The notes: generated by a model from the letters alone, not told the origin. A stretch of 54,190 nucleotides of DNA from Pseudorhodobacter antarcticus (GCA_945860375.1 CAMAQR010000026.1:1-54190); one strand, 5' to 3'. Positions 17,137-26,074 are shown, numbered from the stretch's first letter. A program made the numbers and translations.

Positions 17137-18135
17137 ATGAAACCCATGGAACATTTCTCATTGCTCGACCTGGCCCCCGTGGCCGAGGGCCAGACCCCGG
17201 CCCAAGCGCTGGCCAACGCCGCCGACCTTGCCCGTCATGCCGAGGCGCAGGGCTACCATCGCTTTTGGCTGGCCGAACACCACAACATGCCGGGGATCGC
17301 TTCGGCGGCGACGGCGGTGGTAATCGGGCATGTGGCGGCGAGCACGCGGACCATCAGGGTGGGGGCCGGGGGCATCATGCTGCCCAATCATGCACCCTTG
17401 GTGATCGCGGAACAGTTCGGCACGCTGGCGACGCTGTTTCCGGGGCGGATCGATCTGGGCTTGGGTCGCGCGCCCGGCACCGATATGGCCACGGCGCGTG
17501 CCTTGCGGCGCAACTTGCAGGCATCCGATCAGTTCCCCGAGGATGTGGTCGAATTGATGCAGTATTTTGCCGCCCATGACCCGGCGGCACAGGTGCGCGC
17601 CCTGCCGGGTGAGGGCACGCATGTGCCGGTCTGGATCTTGGGCAGCAGTCTTTATGGCGCACAGCTTGCGGCCTATCTGGGCCTGCCTTACGCTTTTGCC
17701 AGCCATTTTGCTCCCGCGATGCTGGAACAGGCGGCCGAGACTTATCGCGCCACATTCCGGCCTTCGGCGCATCTGGCCCGACCCTATTTCATGATGGCCG
17801 CGGGGGTTTGTGCGGCGGAAACCGATGCGCAGGCGGAGTATCTGCGGTCATCCCAAGTGCTCGCCTTTGCGCGGTTGCGGATGGGGCGGCCCGGCAAATT
17901 GCCGCGCCCGCAGGCGGATGTCTCCGAAGTGCCGGCGCAGATGCTGACCGAGGTCAACCGCGCGCTGGCCTGTGCGGCGGTGGGGTCGCAAGCCACGGTG
18001 ACGGTGCAACTGCAACAACTCATCGCGCAGTTCCGCCCCGATGAGATCATGCTGACCGGGATGATCCACGATCACGCAGCGCGGCTGCGGTCGTTTGAGA
18101 TCGCGGCAGCGGTGATGCGCGATCTGATCGGCTAG
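17137..18135 (+). CDS. LLM-class flavin-dependent oxidoreductase
   Basis: A 332-aa luciferase-like monooxygenase fold protein. Family marks are FSLLDLAPV at the start, [47 protein letters not shown] and [14 protein letters not shown], typical of the MsnO8/YhbW-like group. [13 protein letters not shown] and the C-terminal [17 protein letters not shown] complete the barrel. These enzymes use FMNH2 and oxygen on varied substrates; the substrate here is unknown. ATG 17137 follows AGGCGAG by 5 nt; ATG 17146 is an alternative. It appears to be a single-gene unit. Confidence 0.88.
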   Translation: MKPMEHFSLLDLAPVAEGQTPAQALANAADLARHAEAQGYHRFWLAEHHNMPGIASAATAVVIGHVAASTRTIRVGAGGIMLPNHAPLVIAEQFGTLATLFPGRIDLGLGRAPGTDMATARALRRNLQASDQFPEDVVELMQYFAAHDPAAQVRALPGEGTHVPVWILGSSLYGAQLAAYLGLPYAFASHFAPAMLEQAAETYRATFRPSAHLARPYFMMAAGVCAAETDAQAEYLRSSQVLAFARLRMGRPGKLPRPQADVSEVPAQMLTEVNRALACAAVGSQATVTVQLQQLIAQFRPDEIMLTGMIHDHAARLRSFEIAAAVMRDLIG

Positions 18136-18138
18136 AGC

Positions 18139-18175
18139 GGATTTCCCTCAATCTGATTCTGATGGCAGGAAATCC
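18139..18175. repeat. Inverted repeat in intergenic gap, candidate dispersed element
   Basis: GGATTTCC and GGAAATCC form an 8-bp stem with a 21-nt loop, directly behind the oxidoreductase stop. The rest of the 109-bp gap to kup holds no gene. No T tract follows, so it is not a standard terminator. It resembles a short extragenic palindrome, but only one copy is seen in the window. Confidence 0.35.
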
Positions 18176-18244
18176 AAGACAGGCGCTGCCAGCGTATGGA
18201 GCGGTTGCGGTCTATCGGCTGAACCCGATTTAACGCATCTGGCT

Positions 18245-20161
18245 TTAGATCGCCAGTTGCTGTCCCAATTCGACCACCCGGTTTGACGGCAGGCAATAGA
18301 ACGCTGTCGCATCGGATGCCGATTTGGTCAGCGCAATGAACACGCGTTCTTGCCAGATTGGCAGGCCGTGGTTGCGGGCGGACCGGAAGCTTCGGCGGTT
18401 CAGGAAGAATGACGTGGTCATGATGTCGAACTTCTCACCCCGGCGCCGTGCAAGGGCCAAGGCGCGCGGCACGTTCGGCGTCTCCATATAGCCAAACACC
18501 AGCCGCACTTTGAGGAACTTGTCGTTCACCCGTTCCAGCGTGATGCGGGCGTTGTCATTTACGGTGGGGCTGGGGGCGACGCCAACCGAGACGATGAAGT
18601 TCTGGCTGTGCAAGACCCGGTTGTGCTTGATGTTGTGCATCAGGGCCGAGGGGGCGATATCGGGGTCTTGGGTCAGAAACACCGCGGTGCCGGGCACTTC
18701 AATGGGGCGCGATTTCTCCAGCATGGCCACCAGTTTCGCCAAGGATATAGCGGAATCATGCGCTTTGCGCTGCACATGCGCCGAGCCGCGCACCCATGTC
18801 CAGATCAGGAAACACATGGTTGCGGCCATCAGCACCGGCACATAGCCGCCATCGGGCAGCTTGATCAGGTTGGCAGACAGAAACAGCCCCTCCACCACCA
18901 TGATCGGCACCATCACCAACAGCACCAGCCACAGCGGCCATTTCCACGCCTTCAGGAACAGCACAAAAGCAAGGATCGAGGTGATCACCATATCGCCCGT
19001 CACCGCAATGCCGTAGGCCGAGGCAAGGTTGGTGGACGACCCAAAGGCCACCACCAGACACAGCACCCCCACCAAAAGGATCAGGTTGACCTTGGGCAGA
19101 TAGATCTGTCCCAATTGGGTGTCGGACGTGTGTCGGATTTCCAGACGCGGCAGCAGACCCATCTGCACCGCCTGCTGCATCATCGAAAACGCGCCCGAGA
19201 TCACGGCTTGGCTGGCAATCACGGTGGCGGCCATGGCAAGGATCACCAAGGGCAACAGGGCCCAAGCCGGGGCCATCAGAAAGAACGGATTCACGGCGGT
19301 TTCGGGATGCGCCAGCACCAGCGCGCCTTGACCCAGATAGCTGAGCGTCAGGGCCGGAAACACCAAAAACCCCCAAGCCAGCCGGATCGGGCGGCGGCCA
19401 AAATGGCCCATATCGGCATAAAGCGCCTCACCGCCGGTGACGGCCAGAAACACCGAACCCAGAACGATGAAAGACGCGCGGCCATTTGTGACCAGGAAGC
19501 TGCCCGCATGGGCGGGGTTCAGCGCAGTCAGAATCGACAAATCGTCAAACACATGCACCAGCCCCATCGCGGCCATGACCAAGAACCACGCCACCATGAT
19601 CGGGCCAAAAAAGGTGGAGACCCGTTCCGTGCCCTGACTTTGAAAGAAGAACAGGCCCAGAATGATGACAATGGTCAACGGCACGACGTAGTCCCCAAAG
19701 GCGGGTGTCACCAAGGCCAGACCTTCGACCGCCGACAGCACCGACATGGCCGGCGTGATGATGGCATCGCCAAAGAACAGCGAAATTCCAATCACGCCGA
19801 TGGCGAGCAACCAACCCGGCCGCCGCTTCAGCGCCTGTTGCACCAACGCCACCAGCGATAGCGTGCCACCCTCACCCTTGTTGTCGGCCCGCATGATCAG
19901 GGCGACATATTTCACCGTCACGATCAGGATCAGCGTCCAGATCAACAGCGATATCACCCCGATCACATCATCGCGCGTCAGCCCGTCCTGGCTGGCGGCA
20001 TGCAGTGATTCCCGCATCGCATAAAGCGGACTGGTGCCAATGTCGCCATAGACCACGCCAATGCAGCCAAGCACCAGTTTGCCTAGGTTTTGTTTTGGAT
20101 GATGCGGTGGAAGTGGGGTAGGGTTTACACCCTCGTCTGGTGATGTGGCTGTCTGGGACAT
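18245..20161 (-). CDS. kup: Low-affinity potassium transporter Kup
   Basis: A 638-aa inner-membrane K+ uptake protein of the KUP/HAK/KT family. The signature GCIGVVYGDIGTSPLYAMRE is near residue 34. About twelve hydrophobic segments follow up to residue 460, with GVIGISLFFGDAIITPAMSVLSAVEG and ASQAVISGAFS. The C-terminal cytoplasmic part (about 470-638) contains PGTAVFLTQDPD and HNIKHNRVLH, also usual for Kup. The length is normal. It is a single gene, 33 bp downstream of a TetR gene on the same strand. Confidence 0.97.
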   Translation of the reverse strand: MSQTATSPDEGVNPTPLPPHHPKQNLGKLVLGCIGVVYGDIGTSPLYAMRESLHAASQDGLTRDDVIGVISLLIWTLILIVTVKYVALIMRADNKGEGGTLSLVALVQQALKRRPGWLLAIGVIGISLFFGDAIITPAMSVLSAVEGLALVTPAFGDYVVPLTIVIILGLFFFQSQGTERVSTFFGPIMVAWFLVMAAMGLVHVFDDLSILTALNPAHAGSFLVTNGRASFIVLGSVFLAVTGGEALYADMGHFGRRPIRLAWGFLVFPALTLSYLGQGALVLAHPETAVNPFFLMAPAWALLPLVILAMAATVIASQAVISGAFSMMQQAVQMGLLPRLEIRHTSDTQLGQIYLPKVNLILLVGVLCLVVAFGSSTNLASAYGIAVTGDMVITSILAFVLFLKAWKWPLWLVLLVMVPIMVVEGLFLSANLIKLPDGGYVPVLMAATMCFLIWTWVRGSAHVQRKAHDSAISLAKLVAMLEKSRPIEVPGTAVFLTQDPDIAPSALMHNIKHNRVLHSQNFIVSVGVAPSPTVNDNARITLERVNDKFLKVRLVFGYMETPNVPRALALARRRGEKFDIMTTSFFLNRRSFRSARNHGLPIWQERVFIALTKSASDATAFYCLPSNRVVELGQQLAI

Positions 20162-20194
20162 GACCTTGAACCGAAGACTGATCTGGCCTGCCCT

Positions 20195-20851
20195 CTATAC
20201 CCTTGTCGCGGAGGCGTCCAGAGGCACATCCGGGCCGCAACCCCGCGTCGGGGCCAGCAGCCGCGCGAACAGGGTTTCCATGAACGCGCCCGCTTCGACA
20301 AAGGGATCATGGCCGGGGCCAAGCATGGCACGGACCTGCACATCGAAATCGGCATAGTGCTGGGTCAGCGCCCAGATCGAAAAGATCAGATGCACCGGAT
20401 GCATCGGTGCAATGCGCCCGGCTTCCATCCACATCTGCAGCACCTGCGATTTTTCATCCACCAACGTTTTCAGATCGCCCTCGATGGCGGCGCGCATCCG
20501 CGGCGCACCCTGCAGGATTTCATTGGCAAACAGACGGCTTTCGCGGGGGAAATCGCGCGCGAGATCCAGCTTGCGACGCACATAGCCCATGATCTCTGCC
20601 AATGGGTCGCCGTCGGGGTTCATCGCCCGCAACGGGTCCAGCCATGTGTGCAGCAGTTGCGACAAAAGTGCGGTGTGGACGGCCTCTTTCGACGCGAAGT
20701 AATACAACAGATTGGGTTTCGACAGGCCCGCGCCTTCGGCAATCTGGTCCAGCGTGGCCCCGCGAAAGCCATGCTGCGAAAACACCTCAAGGGCGGCGTC
20801 CAGAATGGCTTTGGAATTGCGCTGTTGAATGCGCGTGCGCGGTTTCGTCAT
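20195..20851 (-). CDS. TetR-family regulator, RutR/YcdC-like
   Basis: A 218-aa repressor-type protein. The N-terminal helix-turn-helix is AILDAALEVFSQHGFRGATLDQIAEGAGLSKPNLLYYFASKEAVHTALL (in parts, residues 15-62). The C-terminal domain with RLFANEILQGAPRM and IWALTQHYADF is that of the RutR/YcdC group, whose E. coli member senses uracil. The start at 20851 was chosen because it gives a normal N-terminus; the longer frame lacks support. A second regulator of the same type lies at 22526-23158, next to the pyrimidine genes. No palindrome of RutR type is seen near this gene. Confidence 0.85.
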   Translation of the reverse strand: MTKPRTRIQQRNSKAILDAALEVFSQHGFRGATLDQIAEGAGLSKPNLLYYFASKEAVHTALLSQLLHTWLDPLRAMNPDGDPLAEIMGYVRRKLDLARDFPRESRLFANEILQGAPRMRAAIEGDLKTLVDEKSQVLQMWMEAGRIAPMHPVHLIFSIWALTQHYADFDVQVRAMLGPGHDPFVEAGAFMETLFARLLAPTRGCGPDVPLDASATRV

Positions 20852-20963
20852 CAGGGTGCCAGTGTTGCGGGCCCAAGTCGCAGGCCGGGAGGGACAACGT
20901 GGCGCAAGACCGGGCAGGATGCAAACCCAAACCGGTTGCAATGGCCAAGGCCGCTTGGGCGCG

Positions 20964-21416
20964 TTATCCCGCCAGCATCGCACGGATCGCCCGCACCACC
21001 AGTTGGTGATCGTGCAATTCGGGCAGGCCCGACACCGTGGCCACCGCAACCACGCCCACCCCCGCCACCACGATTGGCACCGCACCGCCGCTCGCGGCAT
21101 GGTCGGATTCGGCCAAGCCGTGCTTGGCCAAAGTGTCGCCCTTGTCGCGCAAACGGGTCGTGACCAGCATCGACGGCTCTTGAAACATCAGCGCGAGGTT
21201 GCTTTTGCGCCGCGCCCAAAGATCGTTGAGCGGGGCAGCCCCCGGCATGGCCGCGTGAAACAGCGTGCGGTTGGGCGAGCGGATGTTGATCACCACAGGC
21301 AGCGCATTGGCACTGGCCAGCGCGACAATGGCACTGCCCAAGGCCCAGGCCTCGGCCTCGCCAAAGCGCGGAAAGATCAGATCGGCCTGTTCGGCCAGCA
21401 ATTCGGCAAGCGTCAT
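20964..21416 (-). CDS. HbpS/UPF0303-like (DUF336-type) protein
   Basis: A 150-aa protein similar to the heme-binding/degrading HbpS-like group (UPF0303). Family features are the N-terminal helix, LASANALPVVINIRSPNRTLFHAAMPGA, DLWARRKSNLALMF, and the loop AESDHAASGGAVPIVV before the final VATVSGLPELHDHQLVVRAI. The His in the SDHAASGG loop is well kept in the family. Its biochemical role is uncertain. It lies 10 bp after the glycosyltransferase stop... that is, directly downstream of it on the minus strand reading order is reversed: the glycosyltransferase gene at 21426-22307 precedes it and the two probably share a transcript. Confidence 0.8.
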   Translation of the reverse strand: MTLAELLAEQADLIFPRFGEAEAWALGSAIVALASANALPVVINIRSPNRTLFHAAMPGAAPLNDLWARRKSNLALMFQEPSMLVTTRLRDKGDTLAKHGLAESDHAASGGAVPIVVAGVGVVAVATVSGLPELHDHQLVVRAIRAMLAG

Positions 21417-21425
21417 GAGATGTCC

Positions 21426-22307
21426 TTAGAACAGCCCGGCAAAGCGCGGGGGGATGGTGTAGGTCTTGCGGTTGTGCAGCTTGTCATGCCGCCAGATCTG
21501 GTCTTGCGGGTCATAGGCCCAGCTTTTGGTGATGCGCTTGCGTTGCCAGTCAAAGCTGAAATCGCCGTCAATCGGCGGGCCCGCATCGATGAAACTTTGC
21601 AGAAAATGCTCCATTTCTTTGGCCCCCTTGGACCAGCCAGCCCCCGCCACACCTTCTGCCCCTTCGGGTGTTGGCGTCATCATCGCCTGACGGCTGTTTT
21701 GCCGCTCCAGCAGCAGAGCGCGGTCGGCAAAGCGCAGATGCAACAGGTATAGGTTCGGGTCAAGGTGCAGGTCGGGGAAGTCGGAGTAATGGCCGCCGAT
21801 GGTCCAGTTCACCGGGCGCGAGGTGATGCAGGGCTTGCAATAGCTGGCGTTGATGCGCACATAGCGGCGTTGCGACAGGATCGGCGCGCTGGCGTGCAAT
21901 GGGTCGGGTTCCAGATCAGTGCGATGCAGCAGCTCCAACGCGAAGGGCGAAATCACGCCAAGGCTTTGCGCGCGGGCCAGCAGGGTCAGCAGGTCCTCGC
22001 CCGCAGGATCGGCCAGCAGGATTTCATCCACGTCATTGAAAGCCGCCACGTCAAAGCGGTGCAGCAGGGTGGCCGTAAAGCTGGAAATCATCTGCCAGCG
22101 CGCGCGGTCCCAGCCGGGGCCGGGGGTGACCTGCGGCAGCACGATCACCTGACAGCCCTGCACCTGCGGCGGCAGGCTGCGATGTTCACCGTCCACAAGA
22201 ATGAACAGATGCGATTTCGGGACGAATTGGGCGTAGTGGTCGATCCACAGCGGCAGGAAAAACGGCTCTTCCCCGACCATGGTGGCAAAGGCAATACGGG
22301 GCGTCAT
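21426..22307 (-). CDS. Glycosyltransferase family 2-like protein
   Basis: A 293-aa protein of the Glyco_tranf_2_4 type. It begins MTPRIAFATMVGEEPFFLPLWIDHY and has the nucleotide-sugar-type acidic motif FNDVDEILLADP near residue 90, where DVD replaces the usual DxD. C-terminal features are INASYCKPCITSRPVNWTIGGHY and LLHLRFADRALLLERQ, typical of uncharacterised Rhodobacterales members. No membrane segments or signal are seen. ATG 22307 was chosen over 22418 because homologous proteins begin near the MTPRIAF strand. It may modify surface polysaccharide; the acceptor is unknown. Confidence 0.75.
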   Translation of the reverse strand: MTPRIAFATMVGEEPFFLPLWIDHYAQFVPKSHLFILVDGEHRSLPPQVQGCQVIVLPQVTPGPGWDRARWQMISSFTATLLHRFDVAAFNDVDEILLADPAGEDLLTLLARAQSLGVISPFALELLHRTDLEPDPLHASAPILSQRRYVRINASYCKPCITSRPVNWTIGGHYSDFPDLHLDPNLYLLHLRFADRALLLERQNSRQAMMTPTPEGAEGVAGAGWSKGAKEMEHFLQSFIDAGPPIDGDFSFDWQRKRITKSWAYDPQDQIWRHDKLHNRKTYTIPPRFAGLF

Positions 22308-22406
22308 GGCGGCGGCTGTTTCCGTTCGGACTACAGTGACGGGTATCGGGCAGATTTTGACGAAGATCAAATAGTATTGGCGATGGTTTGCTGCGTTTGG
22401 GCAGAC

Positions 22407-22464
22407 CGGGGGTTTCACACCCCCGCGCTGCGCTACCCCCGTGGGATATTTTCAGACAGATGAA
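22407..22464 (+). repeat. Hairpin + GGGATATTT...ACAGATGAA repeat, copy 2
   Basis: CGGGGG-TTTCACA-CCCCCG forms a hairpin; after a GC-rich spacer come GGGATATTTTCAGACAGATG and AAC. It matches copies at 3482 and 24537. Here it lies between two minus-strand genes, so the repeat is antisense to local transcription. Confidence 0.6.
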
Positions 22465-22475
22465 CAATTTGAGAC

Positions 22476-22511
22476 AAGTTTTGGGCGACTTTCAAGTTCT
22501 AGGCGACTTGC
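22476..22511 (+). repeat. 18-bp tandem repeat, two units
   Basis: AAGTTTTGGGCGACTTTC is followed directly by AAGTTCTAGGCGACTTGC (15 of 18 positions equal). It sits between repeat copy 2 and the stop of the TetR gene. No function is evident. Confidence 0.5.
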
Positions 22512-22525
22512 GCGGCGCCTTCACC

Positions 22526-23158
22526 CTAAATCGCCCCGATCCCGCGCAGGATCATCGACTTGACCGAAATCTTCGCCTCTTGCCATTGCTGATTGGTCAG
22601 GGGGTTGCCGCCGTTCAACGTTTCAATCTGATGGCCGAAGTCGGCGTAGTGCTGGGTGGTGGCCCAAAGCATGTAAAGCAGATGCTCAGGGTTCACCGCC
22701 GCCATCTTGCCCTCATCGATCCAGCGCTGAATCAGGGTCGCGCGCCCTGTCGTCCACTCTCGCAGGGTGGTTTCCAGATAGTCCTGAATGACCGGTGCGT
22801 GAGACATCACTTCGCTGGCCCACACCTTGGACCCATTGGCATGACGGCGGGAAATCTCCATCTTGGCGTCAATATAGGCCCCGATGCCTTCGACCGGGCC
22901 GGCGGCAGCGTCCATCGAATCGGCAGCGTGCAGCCAGATTTCAAAGATATTCTGCACCACTTGGCGGTAGAGATCTTCCTTGGTCGCAAAATAGTAATGC
23001 AGGTTGGCCTTGGGCAGCCCGGCCAGATCGGCAATCAACTGCATGGTGGCACCGCCAAAGCCTGCCTCGGCAAAGACTTTCTCGGCCGCCTGCAAAATCA
23101 GCGTCTCATTCTGCTGGCGGATTTCGTTGCGCTTTAGCGGGCGAACGGTTTCAGACAT
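22526..23158 (-). CDS. TetR-family regulator, RutR-like, of the pyrimidine genes
   Basis: A 210-aa regulator. The DNA-binding domain spans about residues 17-65 (LILQAAEKVFAEAGFGGATM ... GLPKANLHYYFATKEDLY). The ligand domain has WASEVMSHAP and LWATTQHYADFGHQIE, as in RutR/YcdC proteins. It is divergent from the carbamoyl amidase gene, and the 123-bp gap holds two RutR-type palindromes, so it probably controls both itself and the hydantoinase/importer genes. The signal is likely uracil, thymine or a breakdown product; this is inferred from the family and the neighbours. Confidence 0.88.
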   Translation of the reverse strand: MSETVRPLKRNEIRQQNETLILQAAEKVFAEAGFGGATMQLIADLAGLPKANLHYYFATKEDLYRQVVQNIFEIWLHAADSMDAAAGPVEGIGAYIDAKMEISRRHANGSKVWASEVMSHAPVIQDYLETTLREWTTGRATLIQRWIDEGKMAAVNPEHLLYMLWATTQHYADFGHQIETLNGGNPLTNQQWQEAKISVKSMILRGIGAI

Positions 23159-23180
23159 CGGCGGGGCCTCAAAATAAGTA

Positions 23181-23229
23181 TTGACCGCTTGGTCAGCTTC
23201 TATAGCATTTTATCTGACCATACGGTCAG
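23181..23229. promoter_or_regulatory. Two RutR-type operators
   Basis: TTGACCGCTTGGTCAG (23181-23196) and CTGACCATACGGTCAG (23214-23229) both fit the RutR consensus TTGACCA-NN-TGGTCAA with two or three changes. Their centres are 33 bp apart, about three helical turns, so two dimers would bind the same DNA face. The first lies 22 bp from the regulator's start codon. Confidence 0.8.
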
Positions 23230-23281
23230 GAACAGATTCGGGGCAAGGGGCATCAAGACCCCGGTCCGCAGGGAGACAGCG

Positions 23282-24529
23282 ATGGGCTTGGGTTCAAATC
23301 AGCGGATCAACGCGGCGCGTCTATGGGACAGCCTTGGCGAGATGGCCTTGATCGGGCCGGGCGTCGCCGGGGGCTGCAACCGCCAGACCCTGACCGATGC
23401 CGATGGCGTCGGGCGGCATTTGTTTGCGCGCTGGTGTGCCGATGCGGGCATGACCATGGGCGTGGACAGCATGGGCAATATGTTTGCCGCGCGGGCGGGG
23501 ACGGACCCTGACGCGTTGCCGGTCTATATGGGGTCGCATCTGGACACGCAGCCGACGGGCGGGCGCTATGACGGCGTGCTGGGCGTGCTGGGCGCGCTGG
23601 AAGTGGTGCGCACGATGAACGACCTTGGCGTGAAGACCCGCCATCCGATTGTGGTGACGAACTGGACCAACGAGGAGGGCGCACGCTTTGCCCCTGCAAT
23701 GCTGGCCAGCGGCGTCTTCGCCGGGCTGCACACGCAAGACTATGCCTATGGGCGCACCGATATGGACGGGCTGCGGTTCGGCGATGAGCTGGCGCGAATC
23801 GGTTGGGTGGGTTTTGAGGTGGTGGGCGCCCGCAAGATGCACGCCATGTTGGAACTGCACATTGAGCAGGGGCCGATTTTGGAGGCGGAAGGTGCCGCGA
23901 TTGGCGTGGTGACGCATGGGCAGGGGCTGTGGTGGCTGGAAATCACGCTGACCGGGCGGGATGCGCATACCGGGTCCACACCGATGGCGCTGCGGGCCAA
24001 TGCAGGGTTAGGGATGGCGCGGATGGTCGAACGCGTGCATCAGATCGCGATGGCGCATCAGCCGGGTGCGGTGGGCACCGTTGGGCAGATCAAGGTTTTT
24101 CCCAATTCGCGCAATGTGATACCGGGCAAGGTGATTTTCACGGTGGATGTGCGGTCGCCTGATCAGACCAAGCTGGACCTGATGCGGGGCGAGGTCGAAC
24201 GCGCGGCTTATGCGGTGGCCGCCGAGTTGGGCTTGGGCTGTGCGATAGAGGCGGTGGGGCATTTCGACCCGGTGACGTTTGACGCAAACCTTGTGAAGAT
24301 CATCCGTCAAAGCGCTGAAAAGCTGGGGCTTTCCCACATGGACATCATCTCGGGCGCAGGCCATGACGCCTGTTGGATCAACCGGGTCGCGCCGACGGTG
24401 ATGATCATGTGCCCCTGTGTGGGGGGGTTGTCGCACAATGAGGCCGAAGAGATTTCCCCGGAGTGGGCGGCGGCAGGAACGGATGTGCTGTTCCACGCGG
24501 TTTGCGATGTGGCGGGGGTCGTTGCCTAG
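23282..24529 (+). CDS. Zn-dependent N-carbamoyl-beta-alanine amidase (M20 hydantoinase/carbamoylase family)
   Basis: A 415-aa cytoplasmic metalloenzyme that releases CO2 and ammonia from N-carbamoyl-beta-alanine or the 2-methyl form, the third step of reductive pyrimidine breakdown. Metal ligands are in GSHLDTQPTGGRYDGVLG (His and Asp), NEEGARF (Glu) and ELHIEQGPILE (His), with a last His in GGLSHNEAEE. The dimerisation lid contains GRDAHTGSTPM. The ATG at 23282 follows GGGAGACAGC; the longer upstream frame runs through the operators and is rejected. Dihydropyrimidinase follows 69 bp later. Hydantoin-derived carbamoyl amino acids are an alternative substrate. Confidence 0.9.
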   Translation: MGLGSNQRINAARLWDSLGEMALIGPGVAGGCNRQTLTDADGVGRHLFARWCADAGMTMGVDSMGNMFAARAGTDPDALPVYMGSHLDTQPTGGRYDGVLGVLGALEVVRTMNDLGVKTRHPIVVTNWTNEEGARFAPAMLASGVFAGLHTQDYAYGRTDMDGLRFGDELARIGWVGFEVVGARKMHAMLELHIEQGPILEAEGAAIGVVTHGQGLWWLEITLTGRDAHTGSTPMALRANAGLGMARMVERVHQIAMAHQPGAVGTVGQIKVFPNSRNVIPGKVIFTVDVRSPDQTKLDLMRGEVERAAYAVAAELGLGCAIEAVGHFDPVTFDANLVKIIRQSAEKLGLSHMDIISGAGHDACWINRVAPTVMIMCPCVGGLSHNEAEEISPEWAAAGTDVLFHAVCDVAGVVA

Positions 24530-24536
24530 GCAAGCA

Positions 24537-24582
24537 GCGGGGGCCAGCCCCCGCACCCCGGGATATTTAGGGACAGATGAAA
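24537..24582 (+). repeat. Hairpin + GGGATATTT...ACAGATGAA repeat, copy 3
   Basis: GCGGGGG-CCAG-CCCCCGC forms a 7-bp hairpin, followed after ACCCC by GGGATATTTAGGGACAGATG and AAA. This copy fills most of the gap between the amidase and dihydropyrimidinase genes and is read in their sense direction, so it may lower or uncouple downstream expression. Confidence 0.6.
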
Positions 24583-24598
24583 ATACGGAGTTGAGCCC

Positions 24599-26050
24599 AT
24601 GACCACAGTCATCAAAAACGGCACCATCGTTACCGCTGACCTGACCTACAAGGCCGATGTCCTCATCGACCACGGCAAGATCATCGAAATCGGCCCGAAC
24701 TTGCACGGCGACAAGACGCTGGACGCCACCGGCTGCTACGTCATGCCCGGCGGGATTGATCCGCATACGCATCTCGAGATGCCCTTCATGGGCACTTATT
24801 CGGCGGATGATTTCGAATCCGGCACCCGGGCGGCGCTCGCGGGCGGCACCACGATGGTGGTGGATTTCGTCCTGCCGGGGCAGGGGCAGGGGCTGATGGA
24901 TGCCGCGCAAATGTGGCACAACAAATCCACCCGCGCCAATTGCGACTATTCCTATCATATGGCGATCACCTGGTGGGGGCAGCAGGTCTGGGAAGATATG
25001 GAACTCTCCGTCAAGGCGGGCATGACCAGCTTCAAGCATTTCATGGCCTACAAGGGCGCGCTGATGGTCAACGATGATGAAATGTATCAATCTTTCAAAC
25101 GGGTTGGTGATCTGGGTGGCCTTGCCATGGTCCATGCCGAAAACGGCGATGTGGTGGCGGAACTGACCGCGAAACTGCTGGCCGAGGGCAATACCGGGCC
25201 AGAGGCCCACGCCTATTCCCGCCCGCCGCAGGTGGAGGGAGAGGCCACAAATCGCGCCATCATGATCGCGGATATGGCCGGGGTGCCGCTGTATGTGGTG
25301 CATACCTCTTGTGAAGACGCACATGAAGCCATCCGCCGCGCCCGCATGCAGGGCAAACGGGTCTGGGGGGAGCCGCTGATCCAACACCTGACACTGGACG
25401 AGTCCGAATATCAGCACCCCGATTGGGACCACGCCGCCCGCCGGGTGATGTCGCCGCCCTTCCGCAACAAATCGCATCAGGACAGCCTGTGGGCGGGCCT
25501 GCAATCGGGCAGCTTGTCGGTTGTGGCGACTGACCATTGCGCCTTTACGACCGAGCAGAAGCGGTTCGGTATGGGCAATTTTGCGAAGATTCCGAATGGG
25601 ACCGGAGGGCTGGAGGATCGGATGCCGATGCTGTGGACCTATGGCGTCGCCACGGGCCGCCTGACGCCGAATGAATTTGTCGCCGTCACTTCGACCAACA
25701 TCGCGAAAATCCTGAACTGCTATCCGCAAAAGGGCGCGGTTCTGGTCGGCGCCGATGCCGATCTGGTGGTGTGGGACCCGGAAAAATCGAAAACCATCGG
25801 GGCCACCACCCAGCAATCCGCCATTGATTACAACGTGTTCGAGGGCAAAGCTGTGAAGGGCCTGCCGCGCTATACAATGTCACGCGGCGTGGTTTCGGTG
25901 GATGATGGCGCGGTCAAAACCCGCGAAGGCCATGGCAAATTCGTGGCGCGGGAAGCGCGGCCAGCGGTGAACCGGGCGCTGAGTGCGTGGAAAGATGTCA
26001 CATCGCCGCGACCTGTGATGCGGTCAGGCATCCCGGCGACGGGTGTATGA
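24599..26050 (+). CDS. hydA: Dihydropyrimidinase
   Basis: A 483-aa binuclear zinc amidohydrolase that opens dihydrouracil or dihydrothymine to the N-carbamoyl amino acid, the second step after PreTA. The first metal motif is IDPHTHLEMPF near residue 58. The carbamylated bridging Lys is in TSFKHFMAYKG near 150. Further His ligands are in LAMVHAENGD and YVVHTSCEDA, and the last Asp in VATDHCAFTTEQK. The C-terminal GADADLVVWDPEKSKTI and RGVVSVDDG complete the beta-sandwich. The length is normal for the family. It is in one cluster with the amidase and the RutR-like regulator. Confidence 0.97.
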   Translation: MTTVIKNGTIVTADLTYKADVLIDHGKIIEIGPNLHGDKTLDATGCYVMPGGIDPHTHLEMPFMGTYSADDFESGTRAALAGGTTMVVDFVLPGQGQGLMDAAQMWHNKSTRANCDYSYHMAITWWGQQVWEDMELSVKAGMTSFKHFMAYKGALMVNDDEMYQSFKRVGDLGGLAMVHAENGDVVAELTAKLLAEGNTGPEAHAYSRPPQVEGEATNRAIMIADMAGVPLYVVHTSCEDAHEAIRRARMQGKRVWGEPLIQHLTLDESEYQHPDWDHAARRVMSPPFRNKSHQDSLWAGLQSGSLSVVATDHCAFTTEQKRFGMGNFAKIPNGTGGLEDRMPMLWTYGVATGRLTPNEFVAVTSTNIAKILNCYPQKGAVLVGADADLVVWDPEKSKTIGATTQQSAIDYNVFEGKAVKGLPRYTMSRGVVSVDDGAVKTREGHGKFVAREARPAVNRALSAWKDVTSPRPVMRSGIPATGV

Positions 26051-26074
26051 TGACCGTCAGGGCCAAGCCGGGTA

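Noticed and set aside
18608..19861. 417-codon plus-strand frame opposite kup
   Set aside because: Antisense shadow with extreme His/Gln content and no start signal.
22526..23158. The two TetR genes (20195 and 22526) as a recent duplication
   Set aside because: They share the RutR-type fold but their sequences differ widely, so they are separate family members and not a fresh tandem copy.
24008..25816. 602-codon minus-strand frame opposite the amidase and dihydropyrimidinase genes
   Set aside because: Antisense shadow; both sense genes have full motif sets.
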